Source: CAJCJE01 sp963818685 (GTDB taxonomy: Bacteria; Actinomycetota; Actinomycetes; Mycobacteriales; Pseudonocardiaceae). From it: a stretch of DNA of 64,000 bases. Both the position numbers and the translations under genes were made by a program. The notes under the pieces were generated by a model, which did not search any database, was not told the origin of the DNA, and saw nothing but the letters and a program-made list of their open reading frames with translations. Shown in pieces: positions 1 through 8,229 of the stretch; position 1 is the stretch's first letter; each line of letters begins with the position of its first letter. Location: contig CAWFTJ010000002.1 of assembly GCA_963818685.1 (NCBI GenBank), forward strand, positions 472,777-536,776. The letters run 5' to 3'.

Positions 1-117
1 GGCATAGCCTCCCTCCTTCTCCTTGCTTTTGGTGATCGGTAGGGGTTCTTGTGCGAAGCCGATGGCCAGCGGCTCAACACGGCACTTTGCACACACAACC
101 CCTACTTGTCCTTATGC

Positions 118-133
118 GTTCCGAAAACGGAAC
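118..133. repeat. Short palindrome downstream of the DUF2637 operon
   Basis: A perfect 6-bp inverted repeat with a 4-A loop (GTTCCG AAAA CGGAAC) lies about 57 nt beyond the stop of the first minus-strand operon. There is no clear T-run, so it could be a weak terminator or a protein site. The rest of 1-189 holds no convincing gene. Confidence 0.3.
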
Positions 134-189
134 AGTCAAGACGTAGAATTCACAACGGCGCAGTTAGCCATCGGTAGCGCTGTGGAAAA

Positions 190-858
190 CTACGATTCGT
201 TCGACGCTGCTCGCATTTCCCGCAGCACACTGCCAGCAACCGCGTTAGAAACCTTCAACTGCGCCCGCAGTTTGTCCCGCGTGATCGGCCGCCCGTGTGC
301 CGCGCGATACTCGGCATCGAGCTGCCGCGCCCGCGTGACCAACTCGGCCAGCGGCGCATCGTCGTCGTCCGTCCCACCCTCTGGCTCGTCCCGGACGACC
401 ACGGACGGCAGGACGGCCGGTTGCTCGTCCGGGACGGCGCTGTGCAGCAGGCCGAGCAACCTCGGACCGACCTCGCTCCAGCCAATGAGCAGGACGGGTG
501 CGACAGCATCGAAGCAAGCTCGTCCTGGCTGACCCTGCAAGATCGGACTTGCTGTGTTCAACGCCAAGGTGATGCCACCGCACAGCACCAGGAGCAACCT
601 CGGACCGACGAGCCGTCCTCCCATGCCGTAGGCGCGAAGAAGCTGCACGCTGGCGAGTAGCGCCACCACCGAGAGGTCAACGGCCGGAGCCACCAAGGGC
701 GCGATCCACGCCGGCACCCCGAGCGCCAGGCCGAGCTGCCAGCCGTTGCCAAAGCCGAAGGCGAAGGAGAGCCCTGCGATCACGAACACCACGAACGTGA
801 CCGTGCGCCGGACCGTCCCCGCGAGCCGTCCTCGGAACAGCGGCGTGCTTGACGACAT
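190..858 (-). CDS. DUF2637-type membrane protein with C-terminal HTH-like segment
   Basis: A 222-residue protein with four hydrophobic segments (about residues 19-36, 50-72, 86-104 and 115-135) and a soluble tail. The GFGNGW and PLVAPAVDLSVVALL stretches are typical of the DUF2637/SpdB-like family found on actinomycete conjugative plasmids and integrative elements; the role there is inferred to be spread or transfer. Tail residues around PITRDKLRAQLKVSNAVAGS look like a small helix-turn-helix. The start at 858 lies 2 nt after the upstream stop and begins just before the first membrane segment; a longer in-frame reading to 1065 is arginine-rich and overlaps the previous gene. Last gene of a five-gene operon. 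Confidence 0.75.
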   Translation of the reverse strand: MSSSTPLFRGRLAGTVRRTVTFVVFVIAGLSFAFGFGNGWQLGLALGVPAWIAPLVAPAVDLSVVALLASVQLLRAYGMGGRLVGPRLLLVLCGGITLALNTASPILQGQPGRACFDAVAPVLLIGWSEVGPRLLGLLHSAVPDEQPAVLPSVVVRDEPEGGTDDDDAPLAELVTRARQLDAEYRAAHGRPITRDKLRAQLKVSNAVAGSVLREMRAASNES

Positions 859-860
859 GG

Positions 861-1043
861 CTACCGCCGCCGCCCGAGTATCAGGGCGTACAGCGCACCG
901 AGGACGATCACGACGCACACCACCGGGACGAGCGGCGAAAGCCACTCGTACGCCAGGTGCGCCCCGAACGCGATGAGCAGCAGGAGGACGAGCGCACCTA
1001 TGGCGCGTCCCGTCCACCCACCACCCGGCCCAAGACCGTTCAC
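861..1043 (-). CDS. Small two-TM membrane protein
   Basis: Sixty residues made almost wholly of two hydrophobic helices (about 14-30 and 34-54), ending in basic residues (GRRR). The GTG start at 1043 overlaps the upstream TGA as GTGA, a classic coupled start, so it is preferred to more distal starts. It sits 2 nt upstream of the DUF2637 gene and probably acts with it at the membrane. No family recognised. Confidence 0.6.
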   Translation of the reverse strand: MNGLGPGGGWTGRAIGALVLLLLIAFGAHLAYEWLSPLVPVVCVVIVLGALYALILGRRR

Positions 1044-1444
1044 CACTCGTCCCCGCTCGGCACATAGTCCTCGTGGTTCGGTTCGGGCGCGAACGGGTCG
1101 AACGCTGCCAACTCGCGTTGCGCCCGTTCCTTCCGCGCCGCGCACATGCAGTTGTGCGGGTACAGCTCGCGCAGCTCCTCGTACATGCGCAGCAGCTCGT
1201 GTTGGCCTTCGCGAACCTCGGCCAGCTCGCTCGTCAGGGTGGTGAGCTGGTCCGTAGCCTGCTCGCTGATGATCGCGGCGAGCTGCCGCGCAGTCTCCTG
1301 TAGCACGAAGTCCAGAAGCTGCCGGTTCGGGTCTGTCGCGTCCGAACCGGCAGGAACCATGCTGCTCAGGACGTACAGGTCCGGCTCGATTGCTTCGACA
1401 AGGGCACGCAAGCGCGCCAACCGTTCGGCACTCACTGTGGCCAC
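1040..1444 (-). CDS. Hypothetical protein, helical, with CxC motif
   Basis: A 134-residue soluble, largely helical protein; residues about 55-95 (QLAAIISEQATDQLTTLTSE and onward) look like a coiled coil, followed by an NCMCAARKE segment with two close cysteines that might bind metal. The acidic C-terminus overlaps the next gene by the GTGA junction. The 5' end overlaps the preceding gene by 13 nt. Part of the minus-strand operon 1922-190. Function not recognised. Confidence 0.6.
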   Translation of the reverse strand: MATVSAERLARLRALVEAIEPDLYVLSSMVPAGSDATDPNRQLLDFVLQETARQLAAIISEQATDQLTTLTSELAEVREGQHELLRMYEELRELYPHNCMCAARKERAQRELAAFDPFAPEPNHEDYVPSGDEW

Positions 1445-1638
1445 CTCGGGAAGGTCACGCGGCGCATCTGCTGCTCTGCCCGCCGCGTGCGTGCCGCAAT
1501 GTCGCGCATCGCTTGGTCTTCCACGTCCTCGATGTTGAAGAGCGGGTAGGAGGCGTGTTCAGCACGCATCCACAACCACAGCCGGTCGAGCACCACGCCC
1601 AGTAGCACCAGGCCGACGCCGAGGAGCGCGCCCCACAT
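1432..1638 (-). CDS. Small single-TM protein
   Basis: Sixty-eight residues with an N-terminal membrane helix (MWGALLGVGLVLLGVVLDRL) and a charged cytoplasmic tail. The ATG at 1638 overlaps the upstream stop as TGATG, which fixes the start. It overlaps the following gene by 13 nt. Translationally coupled member of the operon; no family recognised. Confidence 0.6.
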   Translation of the reverse strand: MWGALLGVGLVLLGVVLDRLWLWMRAEHASYPLFNIEDVEDQAMRDIAARTRRAEQQMRRVTFPRWPQ

Positions 1639-1922
1639 CACCCGATCTCGCTTCCGAAGCGGTGCACCTGCTGGGCGATGGACATGGCCGCCGTGTTGGC
1701 GATGAGCGCCAGGGCTTCCGTGGCGTCCGGGCACGCCTTCTCCAGCTCGCCCTGCATCCGCTTGAGGTACGTGACCTCACTCATGGCGAACTCAGCCACG
1801 GCCGACGTTGCGCGGATACCGGCCTGCTCGACCTGTGCCCGTGCCGCCAGCCCAACAATTGCCGCCTGCGCTTCGCGTTGTACCACTGCTGTCCGCCTGC
1901 GGGGGACGAGTTCTCCGGCCAT
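1638..1922 (-). CDS. Hypothetical soluble protein, first gene of operon
   Basis: Ninety-four residues, alanine-rich and helical, without membrane segments. The start at 1922 (MAGELVPRR) is preceded by a GAGAGGAAG ribosome-binding site 5-6 nt upstream; a longer reading to 1988 lacks one. This is the first gene after the operator array at 1991-2067 and is probably controlled by it. Downstream genes follow with overlaps of 1-13 nt or gaps of 2 nt. Function not recognised. Confidence 0.6.
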   Translation of the reverse strand: MAGELVPRRRTAVVQREAQAAIVGLAARAQVEQAGIRATSAVAEFAMSEVTYLKRMQGELEKACPDATEALALIANTAAMSIAQQVHRFGSEIG

Positions 1923-1990
1923 TTCGCTTCCTCTCGCTACTGGGAATTGCTTCGGGCTGATGCCCGGTTGAGAGAAAGCAAAGAACAAAC

Positions 1991-2067
1991 CCGGTTGTCC
2001 GTAGGAGATGTCAAACGGACGACTTAACGGACGCTGTTTGTCCGTCGGCTATTCCTAACGGACAAAC
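1991..2067. promoter_or_regulatory. Operator array of repeated ACGGACA/TGTCCGT half-sites
   Basis: Between the divergent genes at 1922 (minus) and 2124 (plus) there are at least five copies of an ACGGAC-type half-site: 1994-2002, 2013-2022, 2025-2033, 2036-2045 and 2058-2067. The last two form a perfect 10-bp inverted repeat, GTTTGTCCGT and ACGGACAAAC, with a 12-bp spacer. A TTGACT at 2072-2077 could be a -35 element for the plus-strand genes. The arrangement suggests cooperative binding by a dedicated repressor, which is not identified. Confidence 0.65.
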
Positions 2068-2123
2068 GATCTTGACTAAGTAACACATTGAGTTCATAAT
2101 GTGCTCGTTAATTGAGCTTATGT

Positions 2124-2387
2124 ATGAGTTACGACCAACTCGATCCACACCTACCCGGCGACAATGAAGGACCTAATAGCCTAGAAGATTTGGACTTAGA
2201 CCTTCAACGGGCTGCTGTAGAGGAAGTCGCCAAAGCAAATATGAGGCGCGCGTTGCTGGCTCAGTTTGGTTCAGCGGTCCTTTTTCAAGAGGGGGAAGTC
2301 GTTGACGTAGATGAGGCAATCACTGCTGTCCCCTGGGATGATCTTCCCTGGCATGACCCGACTCACTGGGACAAGGGCGGGCAGTAG
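2124..2387 (+). CDS. Small acidic hypothetical protein
   Basis: Eighty-seven residues, strongly acidic, starting MSYDQLDPHLPGDNE. ATG at 2124 is chosen over an upstream TTG at 2112. Base composition is distinctly lower in GC than the flanking genes and shared with the next two genes, so these probably arrived together. It ends 48 nt before the STAND NTPase and could be an antidote, adaptor or regulator for it; that is inference from position only. Confidence 0.5.
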   Translation: MSYDQLDPHLPGDNEGPNSLEDLDLDLQRAAVEEVAKANMRRALLAQFGSAVLFQEGEVVDVDEAITAVPWDDLPWHDPTHWDKGGQ

Positions 2388-2435
2388 AGCGGCGCAGGCT
2401 CGACTGGCGAGGCGACCAAGCCCTAGACTTCCCGC

Positions 2436-4265
2436 ATGGGGATCTTGGACGCCCTTGATGAGGCCACCGCACGTCAGCGACTAGCTGAGGAGCTGCGGTG
2501 GATCTCGAAGCGTCGTCTGCCCAGGGTGTTTCTTGACCCTATCCGCGATAACGGAAGGTTTCCTCTTAGTAGGGAAATTGCCGAACGGCTAGAGCGAGAA
2601 AAGTGGGAACAACATCCGCCTGGCGCTCTGAGTGCGGTGATCCGAAACGCCATCGGACGACTCCCGGCAAGCAAGAATCCTGCCCACTGCGACATATCAT
2701 GGCGACGAATGGCACAGATACTCTTCGGTTTTGTGGAGTCGCCACGCCGTTTCGATGAGACACCGGCAAACTACAACGACCTCGTGGCATTGGCACGCCA
2801 AGAGAGCCGGTATATCGGTGACGATTTCCCACGGCGGACCGGAGAGCTACGGGACGAGTTGGCGTCAGTTCTCTTGCGGCTCTACCTCAATTACGCACCG
2901 TCGCCCACGTCTGTTGCTCACGAACTTCAACCAGAGCCGGTCGTGGTGGACCGTGCGGGGTATATTCAGCGCATCCGTACCCTCTTGCGTGAGGGGCACA
3001 AGATTATTTGCCTGTATGGTGAGCCTGGCACGGGAAAGAGTGTGCTCGCCGAGCAGGCCGTACAGCGGCTAACCAACGGTGAAAGACTAAAGCTCCGCGC
3101 AGCAAACAAAGACTTGCTTGATGAGGACATTATCAGCGCGCTTGTCGCCGAAGGGCAAGATCCTGCCGCCTGGAGTATGCCGTACTGCCGCGTGGCTCTC
3201 CGGAACACTTTGGTGGATAGTCCGCGGCACGCTGCCGTCATTGTCGATGACGTTTCCAGTGAGGACGAGCTTTGGCAGCTCGTTCCTGTGACGCCCAAGG
3301 TCCCGGTGATCGTCACCTCTCGCAATCTGATCCACAGTGACCGACTCGCCAGCATCGAGCTGGCGGACTTCACTGAAGCAGAGGCCGGCGAGCTTGTTGA
3401 GCGCGCACTCGGAGCGTACGACGAAACCGAGCTGCAATTTTTGGTCCAAGCGCTGGGCTTTCGCCCATTGGCCCTTGGTCACGCTGTCCGCTATCTGCAA
3501 GAAGCCGACGATGTTACGCTCCGCGATCTAAACAATGTCCTGGCCGCAGGTATTTCTGCTGGTTTGGATCTGCTTGTACTTCCCACGGAGGAGTCAAGAA
3601 ATCTTGCCACCTTGTACCGGGAAATGCTGGCCTTGGTCATCGTTAACGACTCTGCTCGAACCGTGCTAGATAGCTTCCTAGCTATTACTGGGAAGAGCGG
3701 CACTAGCCCACGTGAACTCCTCTGGACGTTCATGGCGAGCGGCAAAGAGGGCCACATAGACCGAGCCAGGTTTCGGGCAGGTCTTCGAGTGCTATCGGCG
3801 TTCGGACTTGTGCGAGAGACCAAGCAAGCCACGCAAGACGCCTCATGGCCCTGGCTAGAGATGCACCAGCTCACCTTCAACATTCTTCGAGAGCTGCGAG
3901 GGTCTGCCGTCTTCGAGGTAGAGGGTGAGTATCTAACCTTTCTCCTCGAAGACGGCACGAGTGCCGATGACACGAGTGACCGGTGGGTGCGCGTATACCG
4001 AGGTGCGTTCCAAATCGCGTCCAATCTTGTGCCCGGATGGACCCATGCTCTGTGCATAGATGAGCTGACTTGGGTTGCGATTCGCGAGCCGGATAACGTC
4101 AATGACAATCCGTACGTTGCGCGCTATGAGGTCTTCCCGCGCGGCGTCTGCAAGGTAGACTACCGAACAGGGGTGCGTTCATTTGTCGAGCTAGAAGAAG
4201 GAGGCGAGCTTTATCGCGTGGTGAAGCTTTACAACGAGACGATTCGGAACAGGCTGCCCGTCTAA
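2436..4265 (+). CDS. STAND (NB-ARC-like) P-loop NTPase
   Basis: A 609-residue signal-transduction ATPase. A perfect Walker A, GEPGTGKS, is at 195-202; Walker B (AAVIVDD) at about 266-272; VIVTSRN at 290-296 resembles the sensor/RNBS-B motif and GFRPLALGHA at 341-350 the GLPLA motif of NB-ARC proteins. The first 160 residues are an unassigned, possibly effector or adaptor domain; the C-terminal 200 residues contain a winged-helix-like region and a beta-rich end. Proteins of this architecture act as oligomerising switches in regulation or antiphage defence. The low-GC context suggests horizontal acquisition. No catalytic effector residues were recognised. Confidence 0.75.
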   Translation: MGILDALDEATARQRLAEELRWISKRRLPRVFLDPIRDNGRFPLSREIAERLEREKWEQHPPGALSAVIRNAIGRLPASKNPAHCDISWRRMAQILFGFVESPRRFDETPANYNDLVALARQESRYIGDDFPRRTGELRDELASVLLRLYLNYAPSPTSVAHELQPEPVVVDRAGYIQRIRTLLREGHKIICLYGEPGTGKSVLAEQAVQRLTNGERLKLRAANKDLLDEDIISALVAEGQDPAAWSMPYCRVALRNTLVDSPRHAAVIVDDVSSEDELWQLVPVTPKVPVIVTSRNLIHSDRLASIELADFTEAEAGELVERALGAYDETELQFLVQALGFRPLALGHAVRYLQEADDVTLRDLNNVLAAGISAGLDLLVLPTEESRNLATLYREMLALVIVNDSARTVLDSFLAITGKSGTSPRELLWTFMASGKEGHIDRARFRAGLRVLSAFGLVRETKQATQDASWPWLEMHQLTFNILRELRGSAVFEVEGEYLTFLLEDGTSADDTSDRWVRVYRGAFQIASNLVPGWTHALCIDELTWVAIREPDNVNDNPYVARYEVFPRGVCKVDYRTGVRSFVELEEGGELYRVVKLYNETIRNRLPV

Positions 4266-4462
4266 CCTATCCAAATATCAGGATTAGGCATAAGCGAATT
4301 CATTCGTCTCAGGCGAGAACACGCCACCTCTTATGGATGTTGTAAATTATTATAAGAATTAGGTCCGATGCTTGCGTAGTGTACTATTTTGAACTATAAC
4401 TATCTATATTGAGTTTAAAACCACCTACGCCAACAGTGCGTAGTTCACATAGGAGGGAAGTG

Positions 4463-5317
4463 ATGGCTAAAGACGACAACCTATCAAAGGGCAACGGGGC
4501 TAAAGAGCGCGGTGTTGGTTTCCCGTATCTGTCCTTACCTGAGGCCGTGAAGATCATTCGTGACGCTGGTAGCTATGGTAAGCAGCATGCGCGCTCAGCT
4601 CTCGCTTCTTACGCCGGACACACAACAGCGAACAGTGGCCCGTTTAAGCAAAAGCTTGCCGCACTCAAAGATTGGGGCTTCGTTACCACTAGCGGAGATA
4701 CTGTAAAGCTAACAGAAACGGCAATGAGCATTGCTTATCCCAGTGCCCCCGATGAGGCTGTAAACGTGCTCATGGCGGCGTTCCGGGGGTGTGGCATCTT
4801 TTGGAAGATATATCAAGACTCCGCTAAGGGTATACCGCTCAAACCCGAGCTTATTGCTAATGGCGCCGTTACGGCACACAGAATCGGCGTGAGCGCCAAA
4901 GACAAGTTCATCAAATCGTTCGTTGAAAGCGCGGAAGCTGTTGGCCTTGCACAGAGGCTACCAAGTGGCGAAATTAAAATGCTCGCTGCTGCCGAGAATG
5001 TCAGCCCCAAGGATACAGACACGAAGACCGGTGACGATCTCAATGAAAGGCACGCCAACTCGACGACAACTGGCAAGAGCGTGCCACCGGCCCCCACCAG
5101 TCCCAACCTGCAACTAGTTGTAAGCCAAGGGTGGAGAGATCAGCGAGCAGGAGTAGTTTTTGAGGTTCGGTCGAGTGGTCCATTATCGGCAGCATCGTTT
5201 ACCGAAATCGGCAGCACTGTCACGGCCATAGAGAAGCTATGGAAAGTACTGAACACCGTAGACAGCACAGAAGGCACTGACGATGGCGGCCAGGATGATG
5301 CCAGCAAAATTGACTAA
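4463..5317 (+). CDS. Hypothetical protein, possible wHTH N-terminal domain
   Basis: A 284-residue soluble protein. ATG at 4463 is chosen because AGGAGGGAAG lies just upstream; a further start at 4409 lacks this. Residues 18-100 (FPYLSLPEAVKIIRDAGSYG, then an LAALKDWGFV segment) resemble the tandem winged-helix layout of DUF5343-like proteins, followed by a low-complexity linker rich in Asp, Thr and Pro and a short C-terminal domain. An AT-rich gap of about 200 nt precedes it, so it probably has its own promoter. Follows the STAND NTPase and shares its lower GC. Function unknown. Confidence 0.55.
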   Translation: MAKDDNLSKGNGAKERGVGFPYLSLPEAVKIIRDAGSYGKQHARSALASYAGHTTANSGPFKQKLAALKDWGFVTTSGDTVKLTETAMSIAYPSAPDEAVNVLMAAFRGCGIFWKIYQDSAKGIPLKPELIANGAVTAHRIGVSAKDKFIKSFVESAEAVGLAQRLPSGEIKMLAAAENVSPKDTDTKTGDDLNERHANSTTTGKSVPPAPTSPNLQLVVSQGWRDQRAGVVFEVRSSGPLSAASFTEIGSTVTAIEKLWKVLNTVDSTEGTDDGGQDDASKID

Positions 5318-5349
5318 ACGGACGGCAGCAGAGGTGCCACGGGGTGAGA

Positions 5350-5562
5350 ATGTTGGGCCTTGTTGACGCAAAGTATGCAACGCTCTGTATAGTGGCCGTT
5401 CTGGCGTTCACTTATTTGGCGATCGTTGCCGTGGCTCTGCTACATCCCGATGAACATCGCCGCGCCGATGCTCGCGCCATCTTGGAGCACCATCGGTTTA
5501 CGCGAAAATCCGAAGGCGATCAGCCCGAAAAGGAGACCTACGACGATAACGTAGAGAACTGA
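5350..5562 (+). CDS. Small single-TM protein
   Basis: Seventy residues with one membrane helix (about residues 9-27, CIVAVLAFTYLAIVAVALL) and a charged tail. ATG at 5350 has GGGGTGAG just upstream. It follows the preceding gene by 32 nt. A small membrane protein beside a STAND NTPase could be a pore-type effector or a tether, but nothing specific supports either. Confidence 0.45.
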   Translation: MLGLVDAKYATLCIVAVLAFTYLAIVAVALLHPDEHRRADARAILEHHRFTRKSEGDQPEKETYDDNVEN

Positions 5563-5627
5563 CGCGCGTGCGAGATCGAGGTCAGTCCCACATTCTTGAG
5601 CTGTTGTGCTGCTCGCTAGATTCTTCA

Positions 5628-6188
5628 TCACAGCTCGTTCAACCCATCACGCACCCGCCGAAGCAGCTCGGGGTCCTGCATGACTTCGGTCGGCCGGCGT
5701 GGCCCTGGTGTCGGACGACGCTTCGGCAGGCCAGTCGGTGTAAAGGTGCCGTGCGGTATTGGCAGCTCGCCCCACACGACCTTGCCGCCGCTCCTTGGAT
5801 GAAAGACATCCCAGCGCCTACAGGTGGCCTCCACGATGAACAGGCCGCGTCCGCCCTCACTGTCGAGCGTCGGTCCCTTCAGCACGGGCAGAGACGGGTC
5901 GCGGTCCCAGACCTCGATGAAGAGGCTCGATTGGGTGAGGACGAGACGCACCTTAAGGAGCGCGAGGTCTGTCAGCTCGGTCCAGCGCGGCTCGGTGTCC
6001 ATGACGCCGGTCGTCTTCACGGCGTTCGTCACCAGCTCGGAGGTAACTAGCTCGGCTTCGTCCATCACGGCGCGGACGCCCCACTGTCCAAGGTCGAAGC
6101 GCACGAGCATCCGCGCACAGCCGACTGCCGTAGGTAGTGCGGCGAGCGTCAAGCCATCGGTGAATAGCGGTCGGTTATCCGTCGTCAT
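5628..6188 (-). CDS. ATP-binding protein, SpoIIAB/RsbW-like HATPase
   Basis: A 186-residue GHKL-fold ATPase of the HATPase_c_2 type common in actinomycetes. Visible motifs are ELVTSELVTNAVKT (N-box), WDRDPSLP (G1-like) and EGGRGLFIVEA (G2). Such proteins are anti-sigma-factor or regulatory kinases. The start at 6188 overlaps the upstream stop by 14 nt and begins about 14 residues before the domain; 6239 is an alternative. Third gene of a coupled operon with the small protein and the resolvase-like stub upstream. Confidence 0.8.
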   Translation of the reverse strand: MTTDNRPLFTDGLTLAALPTAVGCARMLVRFDLGQWGVRAVMDEAELVTSELVTNAVKTTGVMDTEPRWTELTDLALLKVRLVLTQSSLFIEVWDRDPSLPVLKGPTLDSEGGRGLFIVEATCRRWDVFHPRSGGKVVWGELPIPHGTFTPTGLPKRRPTPGPRRPTEVMQDPELLRRVRDGLNEL

Positions 6189-6441
6189 GACCGGCTTCCC
6201 GGTTGTCTGGTGTGCCGGTCCTTGTATGACTGTCGTCATCGATAACGGCGCCTTCCACGATCATGCCCGGCGATTGCATCGCCCGGTCTTTGATGTGCTC
6301 GGCCAGGACGACGAGTCGGAGCGCAAAGGCGATTTGGTCATCCCGGCTTAGGTCGTCGCTTAGGATGCCGGCCACGAACTGCCCGGTGTCGTTGTTTACG
6401 CTGCGCAGTTCCTCAAGGATGAGTCGGGTTTGCTCGTCCAT
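6175..6441 (-). CDS. Small hypothetical protein between resolvase stub and ATPase
   Basis: Eighty-eight residues, helical and acidic (MDEQTRLILEELRSVNNDTG). Its ATG overlaps the upstream stop as TGATG and its 3' end overlaps the ATPase start by 14 nt, so all three genes are translationally coupled. No domain recognised; a partner of the anti-sigma-like ATPase is plausible. Confidence 0.6.
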   Translation of the reverse strand: MDEQTRLILEELRSVNNDTGQFVAGILSDDLSRDDQIAFALRLVVLAEHIKDRAMQSPGMIVEGAVIDDDSHTRTGTPDNREAGHDDG

Positions 6442-6755
6442 CAGGAGTTATCCAGAGAGTGAACCAGCGCGCCAGTTTCCAGTTCAAGCTGTTCAAGCAT
6501 GGCGTAGCACAGAACAGCGTGCCCGCTCATGTGGTCGAGCGACGGCACGATAACGTGACGGGCTTCGGTGCGCTTGAGCGTTTCAATCAGCTCGTTAAAG
6601 GCACCGCGGAATCCAGGTTGGAACTCGTAGAACAGCGCGGCAAAGCAATAGCCCTCCATGTCAGCGTAAGCCAACAGGGATTGCTCGGCGCATCGTAGTA
6701 CCTCGTCGGGCTGTTCGCTATCGACCCGCATATAGCCATAGAGCAAGGGCTTCAC
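6441..6755 (-). CDS. Resolvase-like stub without canonical serine
   Basis: A 104-residue protein beginning LLYGYMRVDSEQPDEV, which matches the YxRVS-type N-terminus of serine resolvases, but Asp stands where the nucleophilic serine should be and the DNA-binding domain is missing. GTG at 6755 has GGGAGAA upstream; a longer reading to 6914 is not supported. It is the first gene of the operon leading to the SpoIIAB-like ATPase. Likely a repurposed resolvase fold rather than an active recombinase. Confidence 0.6.
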   Translation of the reverse strand: MKPLLYGYMRVDSEQPDEVLRCAEQSLLAYADMEGYCFAALFYEFQPGFRGAFNELIETLKRTEARHVIVPSLDHMSGHAVLCYAMLEQLELETGALVHSLDNS

Positions 6756-6935
6756 GGTCGTTCTCCCGTACACTGCTTGGATGGGCGGGACCGGCAACGG
6801 GCTCCCACGTCCGGCGTCACCGGTCCCGCCGCTCAAGAGCGCTACAGCATGGCGAGGTTGTGTTCCGCCGTGGCGACTTGCGCACAAGGCCATGCCGAGC
6901 CGCAGACCGCGCACAGGTCGCGGTCGTTGATGTGT

Positions 6936-7658
6936 TCATTCGTGACGCGCGACGCAAGCGTCATCAGCGCTTCGAGTTCGGGCGTCAGGTACTCGATGGG
7001 GAGTTGATCCACCTGCTTCACCCGGCGTTGGCCGCGAAGAAGGTATCAGGCGGTCGCGAATGAATGCGGCGGACTGCTCGGGCGGACGTTCGTTGCAGTC
7101 CACCCTGAGCACGTCGAAGCCAGCTTGGATCAGGCGCTCGGTCGCCTGTCGGTAGAAGTGCACCTCGGCGTGACTGCTACCAGGCGTGAGCTGGAAGCGG
7201 TTGTGCGGGCCGCGCTCGTTGAGCCGTTCGGAGATCACCTCCGGGTCAGCTTCGAGGATCACGGCCAGGTCGGGCCGGTCGGCTTCGGCGTTGAGCTGCC
7301 AGAGGAACGACGGGTCAATGCCGTCGAAGCGCTGCATGACCAGGCCAGACGGAATGTAGCGGTCTGAGATGACGGTCTCGCCGGCCTCCAGATGTGGCCG
7401 GATCTCCGCTTCGACATGGTGGTAGCGGTCCGCCGCGTACAGGCAGGCCAGCGCATGTCCGGTGACAGATTCGGTCAGCTCGCGGCACAGCTTGCCGATC
7501 GGGCCTTCCGAGGGCTCCGCCGTGGTGTGTACGTGCTCGCCTGACGCGACGAGCATCTGCGCCAGGTGGTGAACGATGGTGGACTTGCCCGCGCCGCTCG
7601 GGCCGTCAACGGTGATGAACACGCCGCGCTCGTGGCTAGAAAAGGGCCTGAGCTTCAT
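6936..7658 (-). CDS. tmk: Thymidylate kinase family protein
   Basis: A 240-residue nucleoside monophosphate kinase. Walker A GPSGAGKS is at 19-26; a SDRYIPSGLVMQ segment (about 99-110) supplies the DR(Y/F) motif of dTMP kinases, and NERGPHNRFQ the lid region. Catalysis would be dTMP + ATP to dTDP. A C-terminal extension of about 25 residues is unusual. The 5' end overlaps the exonuclease gene by 23 nt, with GGAAGGTGG before ATG 7658. As an accessory copy it may serve DNA-precursor supply or modification rather than housekeeping. Confidence 0.8.
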   Translation of the reverse strand: MKLRPFSSHERGVFITVDGPSGAGKSTIVHHLAQMLVASGEHVHTTAEPSEGPIGKLCRELTESVTGHALACLYAADRYHHVEAEIRPHLEAGETVISDRYIPSGLVMQRFDGIDPSFLWQLNAEADRPDLAVILEADPEVISERLNERGPHNRFQLTPGSSHAEVHFYRQATERLIQAGFDVLRVDCNERPPEQSAAFIRDRLIPSSRPTPGEAGGSTPHRVPDARTRSADDACVARHE

Positions 7659-8229
7659 CGTCGCCACCTTCCGGTGTGTCGTTGCGCAGCGCGGCGAGCG
7701 TGCGCGGACTGGCGTCGTCGTGGGTGGCCAGGCGCAAGAACAGGCGCGCGGTCACGAGCGCGTCATAGGTCGCGCGGTGGGGCGAGAGGTCGGCGGGCAG
7801 TCCGTCAGCGAGCGAAAAAGCTTCGACCAGCGCGCCGAGCTTGTAGCTCATCCGGTTGGGCATGAACCGCTTAGCGAGCTTGAGCGTGTCGAAGACCTCG
7901 GGACACTCCCACTCGCTGAACTGCCGTTGAAGCACCCCCACGTCCACGTGCGCGTTGTGGGCAACCACGGCGTCTACGTCGAGCGCCTTGCGTACCTCGG
8001 TCTCGATCCCGGCGAAGGCAGGAGCCTCGGCTACGTCCTGATTGGTCAAGCCGTGGATGCGCGTGGCGAAGTACTTGATCGGGTGTTCCGGCTTGATGAG
8101 CCAGTTCACCGGTTCGCCAACGACACCCGCGACGATAGGCACGACAGCGACCTCTACCAGCTCGGGCGGCTGGTGGCCGTTACCCTCCACGTCGACCACG
8201 GCGTAGCGCAGGCTCGTCCAGTCAGTCAT
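7636..8229 (-). CDS. DnaQ-like 3'-5' exonuclease (DEDDh)
   Basis: A 197-residue exonuclease-domain protein with all three Exo motifs: VVDVEGNG (Asp13, Glu15), HNAHVDVGVL (Exo II Asp) and HRATYDALVTARL (Exo III His and Asp). This is the proofreading-exonuclease fold without a polymerase, also seen in RNase T and epsilon-like proteins. ATG 8229 overlaps the radical SAM stop by 8 nt; a longer reading to 8391 is an arginine- and threonine-rich shadow. Coupled on both sides, in the order radical SAM, exonuclease, dTMP kinase. Confidence 0.85.
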   Translation of the reverse strand: MTDWTSLRYAVVDVEGNGHQPPELVEVAVVPIVAGVVGEPVNWLIKPEHPIKYFATRIHGLTNQDVAEAPAFAGIETEVRKALDVDAVVAHNAHVDVGVLQRQFSEWECPEVFDTLKLAKRFMPNRMSYKLGALVEAFSLADGLPADLSPHRATYDALVTARLFLRLATHDDASPRTLAALRNDTPEGGDDEAQALF

